Of a DNA stretch of 64,000 nt, positions 51,859 to 61,994 are shown in pieces. The notes below the pieces were generated by a model that saw nothing but the letters and a program-made list of their open reading frames with translations, was not told the origin of the DNA and did no database searches. Both the position numbers and the translations under genes were made by a program. How positions within the stretch are numbered: position 1 is the stretch's first letter; each line of letters opens with the position of its first letter. The DNA lies in NCBI RefSeq assembly GCF_012371325.1, contig NZ_JAAZQX010000008.1:23318-87317 (forward strand), read 5' to 3'. Source of the DNA: Acinetobacter sp. A2 (GTDB lineage: Bacteria; Pseudomonadota; Gammaproteobacteria; Pseudomonadales; Moraxellaceae).

Positions 51859-53250
51859 ATGAACCAGACACCCACCCATCAAGCCTTGCATCCTGAATAC
51901 CGACTATTGGTTTTTCTGGTTTCGATTGGCTTTTTTATGCAGGCGCTAGACACTACCATCGTCAATACTGCCATTCCCGCCATGGCACACAGTCTGAATG
52001 AAGACCCTTTGCGCATGCATAGCGTGGTGGTGGCGTATGTACTTTCGGTGGCTGCCTGTATTCCATTAAGTGGCTGGTTGGCAGACCGTTTTGGGGTACG
52101 CAATACCTATTTTGCCGCGATTATTATTTTCACTTTGGCATCATTAGGTTGTGCAGCAGCGCAAAGCTTGAATGAATTGCTGATTTATCGGGTCATTCAA
52201 GGCATAGGTGGGGCTTTACTCTTGCCTGTTGGGCGCTTGGCAATGCTAAAAATCATTCCACGCACCCAGTTTTTATCAGCCATGAGTCTGATGAGTCTTG
52301 CAGGCTTAATTGGCCCCTTAATTGGTCCAACCCTTGGCGGCTGGTTGGTGGAAGCTGCGTCTTGGCACTGGATTTTCCTGATCAATATTCCTATGGGCAT
52401 ATTGGGCTGCTGGATTTGTGTCAAAGCCATGCCTAACCTCACCGAAGCAAGCGTGAAAAGCTTCGATCTTTGGGGCTTTATTTTACTGGTACTTGCCATG
52501 GCAGGCTTATCACTGGGCATTGAAAACTTGGCAAATCAACAACAAAGTATTCTATGGAGCGTGGCGTTATTAATCATTGGTGCACTGGCTGCAGCAGCTT
52601 ATGCACGACATGCACATACGCATCAAAATGCCTTGTTTCGCAGTGATTTATTCCGCCACCGTATTTATGCCATTGGTATTTTAGGCAATTTCTTTGCCCG
52701 TTTTGGTGGCAATGCCATGCCTTTTATTATGCCCATCATGCTACAAGTGGCTTTCGGCTTTGAACCCTTCATCACAGGTTTGATGATGATTCCCACCGTA
52801 CTCGGTTCTCTGGTCTCTAAACCGATTATCCGCCCTTTAATTCAACGCTTTGGCTATCGTCAGTTTCTACTGACCAATACCTTACTAGTTGGGGCATGTA
52901 TTGCCAGTTTTGCGCTGACCACCGCTGAAACTGCCACATGGTTACGGGCGCTGCACTTCTTTATTTTTGGGGTACTGAATTCTCTGCAATTTGTGGGCAT
53001 GAACACCCTTACCCTAAAAGATTTGCCTGCACAGGATGCCAGCAGCGGTAACAGTTTTTTATCTATGATTATGATGCTATCCATGAGTATTGGTGTGGCT
53101 TTGGCAGGCACATTAGTCAATGCCTTTAGTTCCTATTACGGCGCAGAACAACTGACTCATGCCTTTCATGCCACTTTAATCTGTTTGGGTGTTTTAAATA
53201 TTCTGGCATTTATGGTGTTTTGGAAAATTCCGAGACATACTGCGGTTTAA
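51859..53250 (+). CDS. MFS multidrug transporter, DHA2 family (MdtD-like)
   Basis: 463 aa with fourteen predicted helices, the DHA2 hallmarks LDTTIVNTAIPAMA in helix 1 (motif D1), GWLADRFGVRN (motif A), RVIQGIGGALLLPVGR (motif B) and the antiporter motif C GPLIGPTLGGWL in helix 5. Closest type I can name is MdtD. Substrates are unknown. No adjacent TetR or MarR regulator or fusion protein. The GH25 gene starts about 75 bp downstream on the same strand. Confidence 0.83.
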   Translation: MNQTPTHQALHPEYRLLVFLVSIGFFMQALDTTIVNTAIPAMAHSLNEDPLRMHSVVVAYVLSVAACIPLSGWLADRFGVRNTYFAAIIIFTLASLGCAAAQSLNELLIYRVIQGIGGALLLPVGRLAMLKIIPRTQFLSAMSLMSLAGLIGPLIGPTLGGWLVEAASWHWIFLINIPMGILGCWICVKAMPNLTEASVKSFDLWGFILLVLAMAGLSLGIENLANQQQSILWSVALLIIGALAAAAYARHAHTHQNALFRSDLFRHRIYAIGILGNFFARFGGNAMPFIMPIMLQVAFGFEPFITGLMMIPTVLGSLVSKPIIRPLIQRFGYRQFLLTNTLLVGACIASFALTTAETATWLRALHFFIFGVLNSLQFVGMNTLTLKDLPAQDASSGNSFLSMIMMLSMSIGVALAGTLVNAFSSYYGAEQLTHAFHATLICLGVLNILAFMVFWKIPRHTAV

Positions 53251-53325
53251 AACGCTCTCAAAAATCACATAGTACTGAGCCATCCTGCGGGTTATGATAG
53301 ATCTTTGCTCAGCCCAAATCTGAAT

Positions 53326-54117
53326 ATGCGCAAACCATCTCGTCCACACGCCAGCTCCAAGTTTACGCCGCACTATCGCATTGCAATTGGCGTAATAGGT
53401 AGTGCGATTTTGGCGGTATTCATATATTTCGGTATTCTGCGACAGTCCCCTGCTGCTGCACAGGACTATCCTATTCAGGGTTTTGATGTATCCCATCATC
53501 AAGGGGAAATTCAGTGGCATAAAATCTCGCCACAAAAATATGCCTTTGTCTATTTAAAAGCTACCGAAGGCGGTGACTTTAAAGACCAAAAATTTCAGCA
53601 CAACTGGCTCAAAGCCCGTGAACGTGGTTTTTTGGTCGGTGCCTATCATTTTTATCGGCTATGTCGTGATGGAAAAACTCAGGCAGAAAACTTTATGAAC
53701 ACGGTGCCCAAAAAGCAGGACAGCCTACCACCTGTCATTGATTTGGAATATGACAGCAACTGCATCAACACCTACACCAAAGAGCAGTTACTCAAAGAAA
53801 TTCAAAGCATGCACGATGCCCTGTATCAGCACTATGAAAAACAGCCTATTTTTTATGTATCCAAAGCCTTCTACAATATGGTATTGACCGAAAGTTTTGC
53901 CCATACACCGCTGTGGGTCAGAGAATATCATGGCAAACCACAACTGGCAGGTCAGCCCAAATGGCTGTTCTGGCAACATACTAATCAAGGTAAAATTGCA
54001 GGGATTGCCACACGGGTAGACCTGAATGTTTTTTATGGCAATGCCAAACAATGGCAACAGTTTTTAGACAGTTATGCTATTCAGCCTTTAAACCTTGAAG
54101 CCTCGCCAAAAAAATAA
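53326..54117 (+). CDS. glycoside hydrolase family 25 lysozyme
   Basis: 263 aa with an N-terminal membrane anchor (about residues 22-42) and a periplasmic GH25 muramidase domain. Visible motifs: GFDVSHHQGEI (about 58; catalytic Asp), YLKATEGGDF (about 85), GAYHFYR (about 111), and the DLEYD acid pair (about 145). There is no ATG at 53305 (TTG); ATG at 53326 is used. Such anchored GH25 enzymes occur in proteobacteria outside prophages. It may belong with the following MBL gene (34 bp apart). Confidence 0.85.
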   Translation: MRKPSRPHASSKFTPHYRIAIGVIGSAILAVFIYFGILRQSPAAAQDYPIQGFDVSHHQGEIQWHKISPQKYAFVYLKATEGGDFKDQKFQHNWLKARERGFLVGAYHFYRLCRDGKTQAENFMNTVPKKQDSLPPVIDLEYDSNCINTYTKEQLLKEIQSMHDALYQHYEKQPIFYVSKAFYNMVLTESFAHTPLWVREYHGKPQLAGQPKWLFWQHTNQGKIAGIATRVDLNVFYGNAKQWQQFLDSYAIQPLNLEASPKK

Positions 54118-54151
54118 CAAGATAGCGGCATCACAATAAAAAAATACCACC

Positions 54152-55195
54152 ATGAAAATCATCAAAGGACTGCTTTGGGCGGTGCTCGCTCTCAGTATTT
54201 GCTTAGGATTCGCACTCTTTTACCTACTACAACCTGTAGGCAAAGTAGAACAGTTTGCTGCTTGGCAATACCAACCGAGTCACCCGACAACATCAAACAA
54301 CACCACATCTGAGACAACAAATACTGGCTTAAAGGTTCATTATTTTGGTGTGTCCACCTTATTATTTGATGATGGTGACAGCCAAATTTTAATTGATGGG
54401 TTTTTCAGTCGTCCGTCATTATCACAGGTTATGTTTAGCCGACTGCAAAGCCAGCCCGATCTGCTTAACAGTTTGATTCAACAACATCAATTGCAACGCA
54501 CTCGGGCGATTTTAGTCACACATTCACACTATGATCATAGTCTGGATTTGCCATTTTTGGCGCAGCAACTACAGCACAGCCAAATTATCGGTTCAAACAG
54601 CAGTTTAAATATTGCCCGTGCAGCAAAGATTCCTGAAACTCGTTTAAGCCACGTCAATCCTGTGCAACCTTTTCAGATTGGAAAGTTCAAAATTACAGCC
54701 ATTCCTTCACAGCACACACCTGCCACAGCCGTCAACAATGATTTAGGTGAACAGATCACCCACCCCTTACATTTACCTGCCCGTTTTTATGAATTTAAAG
54801 AAGGTGGCAGTTTCGACTATTACATTCAGCATCCTGAACAAAATATTTTGGTCAAAGCCAGCACAGGAGCCATTCCTAAACAACTACAACATTTGCAGGT
54901 CAACACCCTATTTTTGGGCATTGCACAACTTTCCAAACAATCTACGACCTTTCAGCAGCAGTATTTAAATGAAACACTGGGCACCCTACAACCAAGCGTG
55001 GTCATTCCAATTCACTGGGATAATTTTTTTCTGCCATTATCTCAAACTTTGCAATTTTTACCCCGCATTGCTGACCACGGGCCACGCAGCATGCAAAGCC
55101 TAATTGAATATGCCGAATCGCAAAACACGCAGGTGATTTTGTTAGATACCACTACGCCTTATCCGCTGCGTCAGAAGCTACACCCTGCTTCCTAA
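54152..55195 (+). CDS. MBL-fold metal-dependent hydrolase, membrane anchored
   Basis: 347 aa: N-terminal membrane segment (about 5-28), Thr/Ser/Asn linker (about 45-60), then a metallo-beta-lactamase fold with the zinc motif THSHYDHSLD (about residues 122-131), a later SQHTPA histidine and PIHWDNFF near 290. It resembles the UlaG/YycJ-like hydrolase branch; the substrate is not evident. Runs just behind the GH25 gene and 48 bp before dinB. Confidence 0.78.
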   Translation: MKIIKGLLWAVLALSICLGFALFYLLQPVGKVEQFAAWQYQPSHPTTSNNTTSETTNTGLKVHYFGVSTLLFDDGDSQILIDGFFSRPSLSQVMFSRLQSQPDLLNSLIQQHQLQRTRAILVTHSHYDHSLDLPFLAQQLQHSQIIGSNSSLNIARAAKIPETRLSHVNPVQPFQIGKFKITAIPSQHTPATAVNNDLGEQITHPLHLPARFYEFKEGGSFDYYIQHPEQNILVKASTGAIPKQLQHLQVNTLFLGIAQLSKQSTTFQQQYLNETLGTLQPSVVIPIHWDNFFLPLSQTLQFLPRIADHGPRSMQSLIEYAESQNTQVILLDTTTPYPLRQKLHPAS

Positions 55196-55243
55196 ACATG
55201 CGATACTGTTGAAATCTACACGATTCAACTATTGTTCTGTACC

Positions 55244-56299
55244 ATGCGAAAAATCATTCATATTGATATGGATGCCTTTTATGCATCTGTCGAGCTGCGC
55301 AGTCGCCCCGAGCTACGACATTTGCCTGTGGTGATTGCCTCACATCATCCACGTGCGGTAATTGCGGCAGCGTCTTATCCTGCGCGTGAGTTTGGTTTAC
55401 GCTCGGCCATGTCAATGTCACAAGCCCGCAAACGCTGCCCGCAAGTGGTGGTACTAGAACCCAATTTTGCCCTGTACCGTGAAGTCTCTGCACAAATTCA
55501 TCAAATATTTCAGCGTTATACGCCACTGATCGAACCTTTGTCTTTAGATGAAGCCTATTTAGATGTCACAGAAAATTTACAGCACATTCCAAGTGCAACC
55601 GAAGTTGCGATGCGGATTCGGGAAGATATTTTTCAATGCACAGGCTTAACAGCTTCGGCAGGGGTTGCGCCAAATAAATTTTTAGCCAAAATCGCCTCTG
55701 ACTGGCACAAACCCAATGGCATTTGTGTCATTAAACCCAGTCAAGTACAGCAATTTATTCAAGACTTACCGCTCAAGAAAATTCCTGGCGTAGGTAAAGT
55801 TACTCAGGAAAAACTCAAAAGTCTGAACTTAACCACTTTGGGTGATTTACAACATATTGAAGAAAATATTCTGATTCATCATTTTGGCAAATACGGCCAG
55901 CGCCTATTTTTATTTGCACAAGGTATAGATGAACGTCCTGTACAAGCAGAACGTGAACGCCAACAAATTTCTAAGGAAATTACCTTTGATGATGATTTAA
56001 CCCTAGCGGAATGTACTGGCTACTGGTCAGGTTTAATCGATCAGGTTTGGCGCAGTTTAGAAAAAAAGCATTATGTCGCACATGGCGTCTCCGCCAAACT
56101 GAAACTCAAAAACTTTCAGGTCTTACAGCACAGTAAAAGTTTTAAACAGCCATTGTCCAGTAAAAAGGACTTGGAGGATGTATTGCAAATACTCCTGGCT
56201 GAAATGCGTATCGCACCGCAAGATCAATTTCGTTTAATTGGTGTCGGACTATATCAGCTAAGCCCTGCTGAAGAACAAGCACAATTGTCCTTACTTTAA
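55244..56299 (+). CDS. dinB: DNA polymerase IV
   Basis: Y-family translesion polymerase. Catalytic acidic residues lie in [13 protein letters not shown] (about residue 5) and SLDEAYLD (about 102), with the helix-hairpin-helix [10 protein letters not shown] thumb region (about 184) and the little finger domain. The C-terminal QLSLL matches the beta-clamp binding motif. 351 aa from the ATG at 55244; frame open from 55232. No canonical LexA-type operator was noted upstream; Acinetobacter lacks a normal LexA. Confidence 0.92.
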   Translation: MRKIIHIDMDAFYASVELRSRPELRHLPVVIASHHPRAVIAAASYPAREFGLRSAMSMSQARKRCPQVVVLEPNFALYREVSAQIHQIFQRYTPLIEPLSLDEAYLDVTENLQHIPSATEVAMRIREDIFQCTGLTASAGVAPNKFLAKIASDWHKPNGICVIKPSQVQQFIQDLPLKKIPGVGKVTQEKLKSLNLTTLGDLQHIEENILIHHFGKYGQRLFLFAQGIDERPVQAERERQQISKEITFDDDLTLAECTGYWSGLIDQVWRSLEKKHYVAHGVSAKLKLKNFQVLQHSKSFKQPLSSKKDLEDVLQILLAEMRIAPQDQFRLIGVGLYQLSPAEEQAQLSLL

Positions 56300-56456
56300 A
56301 CATTTTAAACCCTGTTAATTACTGTACTTTTGAATGTAGTGATTTTCAGCCTCAATCAACACTCAGTGCTACCCATTTGTATAAAATTCAGACAAACGAA
56401 TAAAAATAAAACAATTTGCACTTCACAGTAGGGCTTTTTAGAGTAATCTATGCGCG

Positions 56457-56562
56457 CGATGTATTTATCCGTACATACGCTGAGATGCCAAAAATCACCA
56501 TTACTTTTGGCATACTTGTCCTGTGATTGGCGTGACGATCAAATCCGAAGATTACAGGACAA
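56457..56562. repeat. cluster of three tandem hairpins in a gene-free stretch
   Basis: Within the 440-bp gap between dinB and ridA: ATGTA / TACAT (56459-56476), perfect 9-bp ATGCCAAAA / TTTTGGCAT (56485-56513, 11-base loop), and a 12-bp TTGTCCTGTGAT / ATTACAGGACAA stem with one G-U (56516-56562). No T tract follows, so these are not terminators. Short open frames here are not convincing genes. Probably a structured RNA or a dispersed repeat; the rest of the gap shows only a possible plus-strand -10 (TATAAA near 56380). Confidence 0.45.
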
Positions 56563-56739
56563 CTCTGCGCTTGGCACTTCGCCCAATCGAACACACCCTC
56601 TCCATATCTTCTTCTGATCAAACAGCTCAATTCTTCTAAATCTTACTTAAAGTGGCATCGCTTCTATTTTCCAATAAATTGCCAACCTCTATAATAGTGC
56701 ACGCTTTAACCCTATTGTTTGGTGCAAGGATCACATTCC

Positions 56740-57093
56740 ATGGCTGTACAACGTCTGCATGTTCAACAACGTTATTCTGAAATTGCCATTTCAGGCAATT
56801 TAGTGCATTTGGCAGGACAATTGGCTGAAGACACACAGCAAGATATTTATGGCCAGACACAGCAAACTTTAGCGATGATAGACCGTTTACTGGCAGATGC
56901 AGGGACCGATAAATCTCAGATTATGTCGGTGATGATTTTTCTGAAAGACATAGAACGTGATTATGCCGCTATGAATAGCGTCTGGGATGCGTGGGTGGCA
57001 GACATTCAAGCCTTGCCGCGTACTTGTGTAGAAGCCAAGCTGTATCACCCCGATGTTTTGGTGGAAATGACTGTGGTTGCAGTCAAACCTTAA
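56740..57093 (+). CDS. RidA family protein (enamine/imine deaminase)
   Basis: 117-aa member of the YjgF/YER057c/UK114 superfamily that hydrolyses reactive enamines from PLP enzymes. The conserved Arg and Glu appear in PRTCVEAKLY and VLVEMTVVAV; the AGQLAEDT and IMSVMIFLKD stretches are typical. ATG at 56740 has AAGGA upstream; the frame extends to 56719. It is not the canonical 127-aa RidA type, so a subgroup role is possible. Confidence 0.85.
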   Translation: MAVQRLHVQQRYSEIAISGNLVHLAGQLAEDTQQDIYGQTQQTLAMIDRLLADAGTDKSQIMSVMIFLKDIERDYAAMNSVWDAWVADIQALPRTCVEAKLYHPDVLVEMTVVAVKP

Positions 57094-57145
57094 TCCCAAC
57101 CAAACCTAAAAACAGATGCGATTAAATCAAGAGTCACAGCTAATC

Positions 57146-57179
57146 CAAAAAATCAGCATGTCATGACGACATGCTGATT
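57146..57179 (-). terminator. intrinsic terminator after the DUF2726 gene
   Basis: Perfect 12-bp stem AATCAGCATGTC / GACATGCTGATT with a 5-base loop; a T-rich tract follows on the minus strand. Confidence 0.82.
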
Positions 57180-57214
57180 CATATGATCGATCAAGCAATT
57201 TTAGCTGCAACGGC

Positions 57215-57757
57215 TTAGCCCAAAACTTTCACCTTATGGCGTACAGAATGTGCTAAAAAATCATACTTCTTTAGCGCAGTATCCAAATCTTCTAAATCTG
57301 CATAAGATGATGATGACTGCCCAAAAGCTTCGCGTAATTCGTGATATTCTGGCACTTCTTCATAACGCAGCACTTTATAGCCCGCCAAACGCAATAACTC
57401 ATCCTGATATTGTGCATTACGACTACGTTTCAGCATTAAAACATCATCTAAAGCGACAATCGCCACCACTTGATTGTTTGCATCTAGCACCACAAAGTCA
57501 GCCACCATATTACGGTATTTATGGCGAGTACGGGAAAATTTCGTGGTCAGCAAGGCATCAAAAGACACATGCGCCAATACGGTATGCTTAGGTAAAATTT
57601 CTTGCAAACGTGTATAGGTCAGTTGTTCATTCAAACTGAAAATCGCACGTTGCTTCAGTGCACTGTCCTGAGGTTTTTCTTTATTTTCCAAACTCTTTAC
57701 CGTCATCAAGAGAAAGAAAATAAGTATAAAAACCCCTATCAAAAAATAAATGGTCAT
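57215..57757 (-). CDS. DUF2726 domain protein with N-terminal membrane anchor
   Basis: 180 aa: a membrane helix (about residues 3-20), then a DUF2726 domain with a PD-(D/E)XK-like pattern, DFVVLDANNQVVAIVALDD (about 87-105) and RLAGYKVLRYEE (about 122-133). The family is thought to be nuclease-like, and the second acidic position reads ALDD rather than the usual ExK, so catalysis is doubtful. AAGGA ribosome-binding site upstream. Single gene. Confidence 0.75.
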   Translation of the reverse strand: MTIYFLIGVFILIFFLLMTVKSLENKEKPQDSALKQRAIFSLNEQLTYTRLQEILPKHTVLAHVSFDALLTTKFSRTRHKYRNMVADFVVLDANNQVVAIVALDDVLMLKRSRNAQYQDELLRLAGYKVLRYEEVPEYHELREAFGQSSSSYADLEDLDTALKKYDFLAHSVRHKVKVLG

Positions 57758-58101
57758 AATTCATTCCTTAAAATCATTTTTATAGTTGTTTCGGCTTCAT
57801 GCCGATTTTTTCATCAAATCAGTATATAACACGCTTTTTTATTTAAGCATTCAATTTATGAAACTACATGCAACACTCACAAAACCATCATAGAAATAGA
57901 CGTTTTGTTTCACAAGCTAGCCTTTTGTCTAAGTGCTGTAGCATATAGCAGCGTGCTTTTTATCTTCGTATGTCTGTACTGTATAACATGCTTAAAAAAC
58001 AATGCAATGCTTAAGCATTTCGATTGTCGAACAATTCCGATGAAATGAAAATACCTATAAAAAAGGACGCAGCAGCGTCCTTTGGTCAGTTCCGAATTAA
58101 C
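57758..58101. other. 344-bp intergenic region
   Basis: Between the ygiQ stop and the DUF2726 start. It holds the DUF2726 promoter region, a TCGGC-ttcat-GCCGA hairpin followed by T6 in the plus direction (57791-57811), a 14-bp perfect palindrome AATGCTTAAGCATT (58006-58019), and the ygiQ terminator. No gene seen. Confidence 0.55.
58058..58083 (-). terminator. intrinsic terminator of ygiQ
   Basis: AAAGGACGC / GCGTCCTTT stem with 4-base loop; on the minus strand it is followed by TTTTTATAGG. 19 bp past the ygiQ stop. Confidence 0.9.
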
Positions 58102-60519
58102 TTAAGCTCTAGATTTTGGCTTAGATTTTTTCTGTGAAAATGGACGTTTTTCGCCTGTTTCACGAGGTGGCAAACCCGTGTGCTGAGTCAAAATCTGCCC
58201 TTTCTTCGGACGATTACTATTCTGACCACGGTTGCCAGTTTGACCTGTTCGTTTTTGCGAATCACCCGCTACTGTTGAATTTTTCTTACGTACAGATTGA
58301 TATTGCCCTTCTGTGCCTTGCGGTTGATAGGTCGGAATCAAATGCTGTTTAGAATTACCAATCAGATCGGCACGCCCCATTTCTTTTAAAGCTTCGCGTA
58401 GCAACGGCCAGTTATTCGGATCATGGTAACGCAAGAAAGCCTTATGCAAACGACGACGCTTTTCGCCTTTTACAATATCTACGTTTTCAGTATAACGCGC
58501 CACTTTAGCCAGTGGGTTTTTACCGGTGTAGTACATGGTTGAAGCCGTCGCCATTGGCGATGGATAGAAAGTTTGCACCTGATCGGCACGGAAACCATTC
58601 TTTTTCAGCCATAAGGCCAAATTCATCATGTCGTAGTCGGTGGTACCCGGATGCGCAGCAATAAAGTACGGAATCAAATATTGCTCTTTACCTGCTTCCT
58701 TACTGAAACGATCAAACATCTGTTTAAAGCGATCATAAGTTCCGATGCCCGGTTTCATCATCTTAGATAATGGACCTTTTTCGGTATGTTCAGGCGCAAT
58801 TTTCAAATAACCACCCACGTGATGCGTCACCAACTCACGAACATATTCAGGGTTCAACACCGCCAAGTCATAACGCAAGCCTGAACCAATCAGAATTTTC
58901 TTAATGCCTTTCAACTCACGCGCTTTGCGATACAACTGAGTTAATGGCGCATGGTCGGTATGTAAATTTTGGCATACGCCTGGGAATACACAGGATGGTT
59001 TACGGCAATTCTTTTCAATTTCTGGGTCTTTACAGTGCAAACGATACATATTGGCCGTTGGACCGCCCAAGTCTGAAATAATGCCTGTGAACCCAGGGGC
59101 AGTATCACGAATTTTTTCGACTTCACGCAAAATCGATTCTTCAGAACGGTTTTGAATAATCCGTCCCTCATGTTCGGTAATTGAACAGAATGTACAACCA
59201 CCAAAACAACCACGCATGATATTGACCGAAAACTTGATCATGTCAAAGGCTGGGAAACGTGCATTACCATAAGCTGGATGCGGCAAACGTGCATACGGTA
59301 AATCGAACACATAGTCCATTTCTTCAGTGGTCAATGGAATAGGTGGTGCATTCAACCACACATCACGTTCACCATGCTTTTGTACCAACGCGCGGGCATT
59401 ACCTGGGTTGGTTTCTAAATGCAGAATACGGTTAGCATGTGCATACAACACAGGATCTGCGCTGACTTCTTCAAAAGAAGGCAAACGAATGACAGCCAGC
59501 TCACGTGGTGGTAATTTGTGTTTAATGGCTTTAGATGCAGGTTGCAATTGTACAATCTGGGTATCTGCATCCAACTGATCGCCTTCACGCACAATCGGAT
59601 TGTTCACCACATCTTTTTGGAAATTTTGATATTGGGCAAGCTTGTTGCCTTTTTCTTTTTCAATCTCACAACCGTCTAAATCTTCGGTCATCACATAAGG
59701 GTTGATGATTGGATCGACACGCCCTACGCTGTCCACATCATTCGATGCAATTTCAACAAATTTGGCTTTGGCCGCACGGTTATGTTTATTAATAATAAAT
59801 GCGGTTCCACGTACATCGGTAATGTCATGGATTTTTTCACCCTTAGCCAAACGGTGCATGACTTCAATAATGGAACGCTCGCCATTGCCGTACATCAGCA
59901 AGTCTGCTTTAGAATCCATTAAAATGGAGCGACGAACTTTGTCTGACCAATAGTCATAATGTGCAATACGACGCAAAGAGCCTTCAATCCCGCCAAGTAA
60001 AACAGGCACATCAGGAAAAGCTTCACGACAGCGCTGACAGTACACGGTTGCAGCACGGTCTGGACGTTTATTCGGTACATTGTCTGGTGAATAAGCATCG
60101 TCAGAACGGATTTTTCGGTCTGCAGTATAGCGGTTGATCATCGAATCCATATTGCCTGCGGTAACGCCCCAAGCAATGGTTGGCTTACCTAAGACCCGAA
60201 ACGACTCCACATTGGTCCAGTCTGGTTGTGCGATAATCCCAACACGAAAGCCCTGTGCTTCAAGCACACGACCAATCACCCCTGACACAAAAGAAGGATG
60301 ATCAATATAGGCATCGCCACAAACTAGAATAAAATCGCAGGCATCCCAACCCAGCTGATCCATTTCTTCGCGTGACATCGGCAAAAATGGCGCAGGCTCA
60401 AAACATGACGCCCAGTATTTATCGTAATCAAACAACGCTTTGGGTGCGGTCTGAGCAGTATAAGCAGTAGACATGGCTTGCAATTCTCGGCTGGCAAGTG
60501 GAAGATCGGTAGTCATCAA
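58102..60519 (-). CDS. ygiQ: YgiQ family radical SAM protein
   Basis: 805 aa. N-terminal UPF0313 domain (about residues 40-400), then the radical SAM cluster in [12 protein letters not shown] (CxxxCxxC, about residue 435), and a further cysteine group [12 protein letters not shown] (about 510). The C-terminal 90 residues are a disordered, basic and Gln/Lys/Arg-rich tail (ending [10 protein letters not shown]), perhaps RNA- or ribosome-binding. The molecular function of YgiQ is unknown. Alternative ATG starts lie within 15 codons of 60519. Confidence 0.87.
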   Translation of the reverse strand: MMTTDLPLASRELQAMSTAYTAQTAPKALFDYDKYWASCFEPAPFLPMSREEMDQLGWDACDFILVCGDAYIDHPSFVSGVIGRVLEAQGFRVGIIAQPDWTNVESFRVLGKPTIAWGVTAGNMDSMINRYTADRKIRSDDAYSPDNVPNKRPDRAATVYCQRCREAFPDVPVLLGGIEGSLRRIAHYDYWSDKVRRSILMDSKADLLMYGNGERSIIEVMHRLAKGEKIHDITDVRGTAFIINKHNRAAKAKFVEIASNDVDSVGRVDPIINPYVMTEDLDGCEIEKEKGNKLAQYQNFQKDVVNNPIVREGDQLDADTQIVQLQPASKAIKHKLPPRELAVIRLPSFEEVSADPVLYAHANRILHLETNPGNARALVQKHGERDVWLNAPPIPLTTEEMDYVFDLPYARLPHPAYGNARFPAFDMIKFSVNIMRGCFGGCTFCSITEHEGRIIQNRSEESILREVEKIRDTAPGFTGIISDLGGPTANMYRLHCKDPEIEKNCRKPSCVFPGVCQNLHTDHAPLTQLYRKARELKGIKKILIGSGLRYDLAVLNPEYVRELVTHHVGGYLKIAPEHTEKGPLSKMMKPGIGTYDRFKQMFDRFSKEAGKEQYLIPYFIAAHPGTTDYDMMNLALWLKKNGFRADQVQTFYPSPMATASTMYYTGKNPLAKVARYTENVDIVKGEKRRRLHKAFLRYHDPNNWPLLREALKEMGRADLIGNSKQHLIPTYQPQGTEGQYQSVRKKNSTVAGDSQKRTGQTGNRGQNSNRPKKGQILTQHTGLPPRETGEKRPFSQKKSKPKSRA

Positions 60520-60667
60520 AGATGAAAGCCGATCATTTTAGCATGAATTCCGTTCATCTTGCTTGATTAAAAAATATGCAAAATCAGGTGGCTAATTTTT
60601 ATTAATTTTGTGTAGGTAAAGGATCATTAAATTAATCAACACAGCCGAAATTGCATCAAGCCATCGT

Positions 60668-61864
60668 TCAGACTTTTGCTTTTAAACGCCATGCACCCAG
60701 CAAAGCCAAGCCTAAAACCAGACTCATCACCCAAGTTAATCCTGTCCAACCCCATTGTTCCCAAATCAGCCCGCTGCCACTGCCCAACAAACTGGAACCC
60801 ATGTAATAACTAAATAAGTATAAAGATGAGCCTACCGCACGATATTGCAGTGCCTGAATTGACACCCAACTGCTGGCCGTAGAATGCGCTGCAAAAAAGG
60901 CAAAGGTAAATAAGAGTAAAGCAAGTAATACCACCACCAAATGTGCAATCGACATCAGCCAAAGTGCAGCAAGCATCAGTACGATCACCACTGGCAATAC
61001 CCGTTCACGCCCGATCCGATTCCCCCAACTTGCCGCACGCGGTGAACTATAAATGCCTGCCAAGTAGGCAATTGAAATCACCCCAATCCAAACTTGAGAA
61101 AGCTCAAATGGTTTGGCTAACAAGTAGTAACTAATATAGTTAAAGATACTGACAAAACAGCCCATCAACAAAAAGCCCTGCAGAAACAGGATTCTTAATT
61201 TACGGTCTGCTAAATTGGCCACAAAGGCATCTTTAAAACGTGATAAGCGAATTGGATACGCTGTAAAATTTTTGGATGCAGGCAAGAGTAAATAAAAGAT
61301 AATTGCAATGATCAGGTTTAATCCACCAATCACCAAAGTTGCCGTTTGCCAAGAAACAAAATCAACCAAAACCCCTGCAATTAAACGGCCACTCATACCA
61401 CCAATCGCTGTGCCTGAAATATACAGCCCCATAACAAAGCCAATATCTTGCTGCTGAATTTCTTCGCCAATATAGGTCATAGCGACAGCAGCAACACCAC
61501 TAACAGCAATACCAATCAAAACGCGGGTACTTAAAAAGAACGACCAAATGGGCAATAAAGCACTCAAAATCAGCAAAATTGAAGCAAGAAATAACGCCAG
61601 TACCATAATGGGTTTTCGCCCAAAACGATCTGAAATAAAGCCTGTAAATAACAGACCTACAGCTAAGGCCACCGTAGAAAATGACAGCGGAAAACTACTT
61701 TGCGTTGGCGTAACGTTAAAAAAATCTGCCAAAATTGGCATCATCGGCTGCACGCAATACAAAATCGAAAAAGAGGCAAACCCTGCTAAAAACAGTGAAA
61801 AAAGAATTGCCTTAAACGGTTTTGAGCCATACTGAATATGAGATGCTGCAGACAAATCAGACAT
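60668..61864 (-). CDS. MFS transporter (YnfM/arabinose-efflux-like)
   Basis: 398 aa, twelve helices. Motif A GFISDRFGRKPIMVLALFL lies between helices 2 and 3, and a second partial copy GNRIGRERVLP follows helix 8. VQPMMPILADFF in helix 1 and the SFPLSFSTVALAVG helix are typical of the YnfM branch. Export or import and substrate are unknown. The ATG at 61864 has GGGAGT upstream; the frame reaches 61906. No neighbouring regulator. Confidence 0.78.
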   Translation of the reverse strand: MSDLSAASHIQYGSKPFKAILFSLFLAGFASFSILYCVQPMMPILADFFNVTPTQSSFPLSFSTVALAVGLLFTGFISDRFGRKPIMVLALFLASILLILSALLPIWSFFLSTRVLIGIAVSGVAAVAMTYIGEEIQQQDIGFVMGLYISGTAIGGMSGRLIAGVLVDFVSWQTATLVIGGLNLIIAIIFYLLLPASKNFTAYPIRLSRFKDAFVANLADRKLRILFLQGFLLMGCFVSIFNYISYYLLAKPFELSQVWIGVISIAYLAGIYSSPRAASWGNRIGRERVLPVVIVLMLAALWLMSIAHLVVVLLALLLFTFAFFAAHSTASSWVSIQALQYRAVGSSLYLFSYYMGSSLLGSGSGLIWEQWGWTGLTWVMSLVLGLALLGAWRLKAKV

Positions 61865-61994
61865 ATTTACTCCCAGATTAGTCTCAGTATACGCCTGTTT
61901 ATACACAAAAATAAGTTCAGTATTTTATCATTTGCTCAAAACTATCGGTTTCGGCTGAATCCAAACCCACATAGCCTTGTCAGTTTTTGCTTAC

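Noticed and set aside
56440..56600. 6S RNA
   Set aside because: The three short separate hairpins do not form the single long rod with central bubble expected of 6S RNA.
56448..56630. 60-residue minus-strand open frame in the dinB-ridA gap
   Set aside because: It runs through the hairpin cluster and resembles no protein; more likely structured non-coding DNA.
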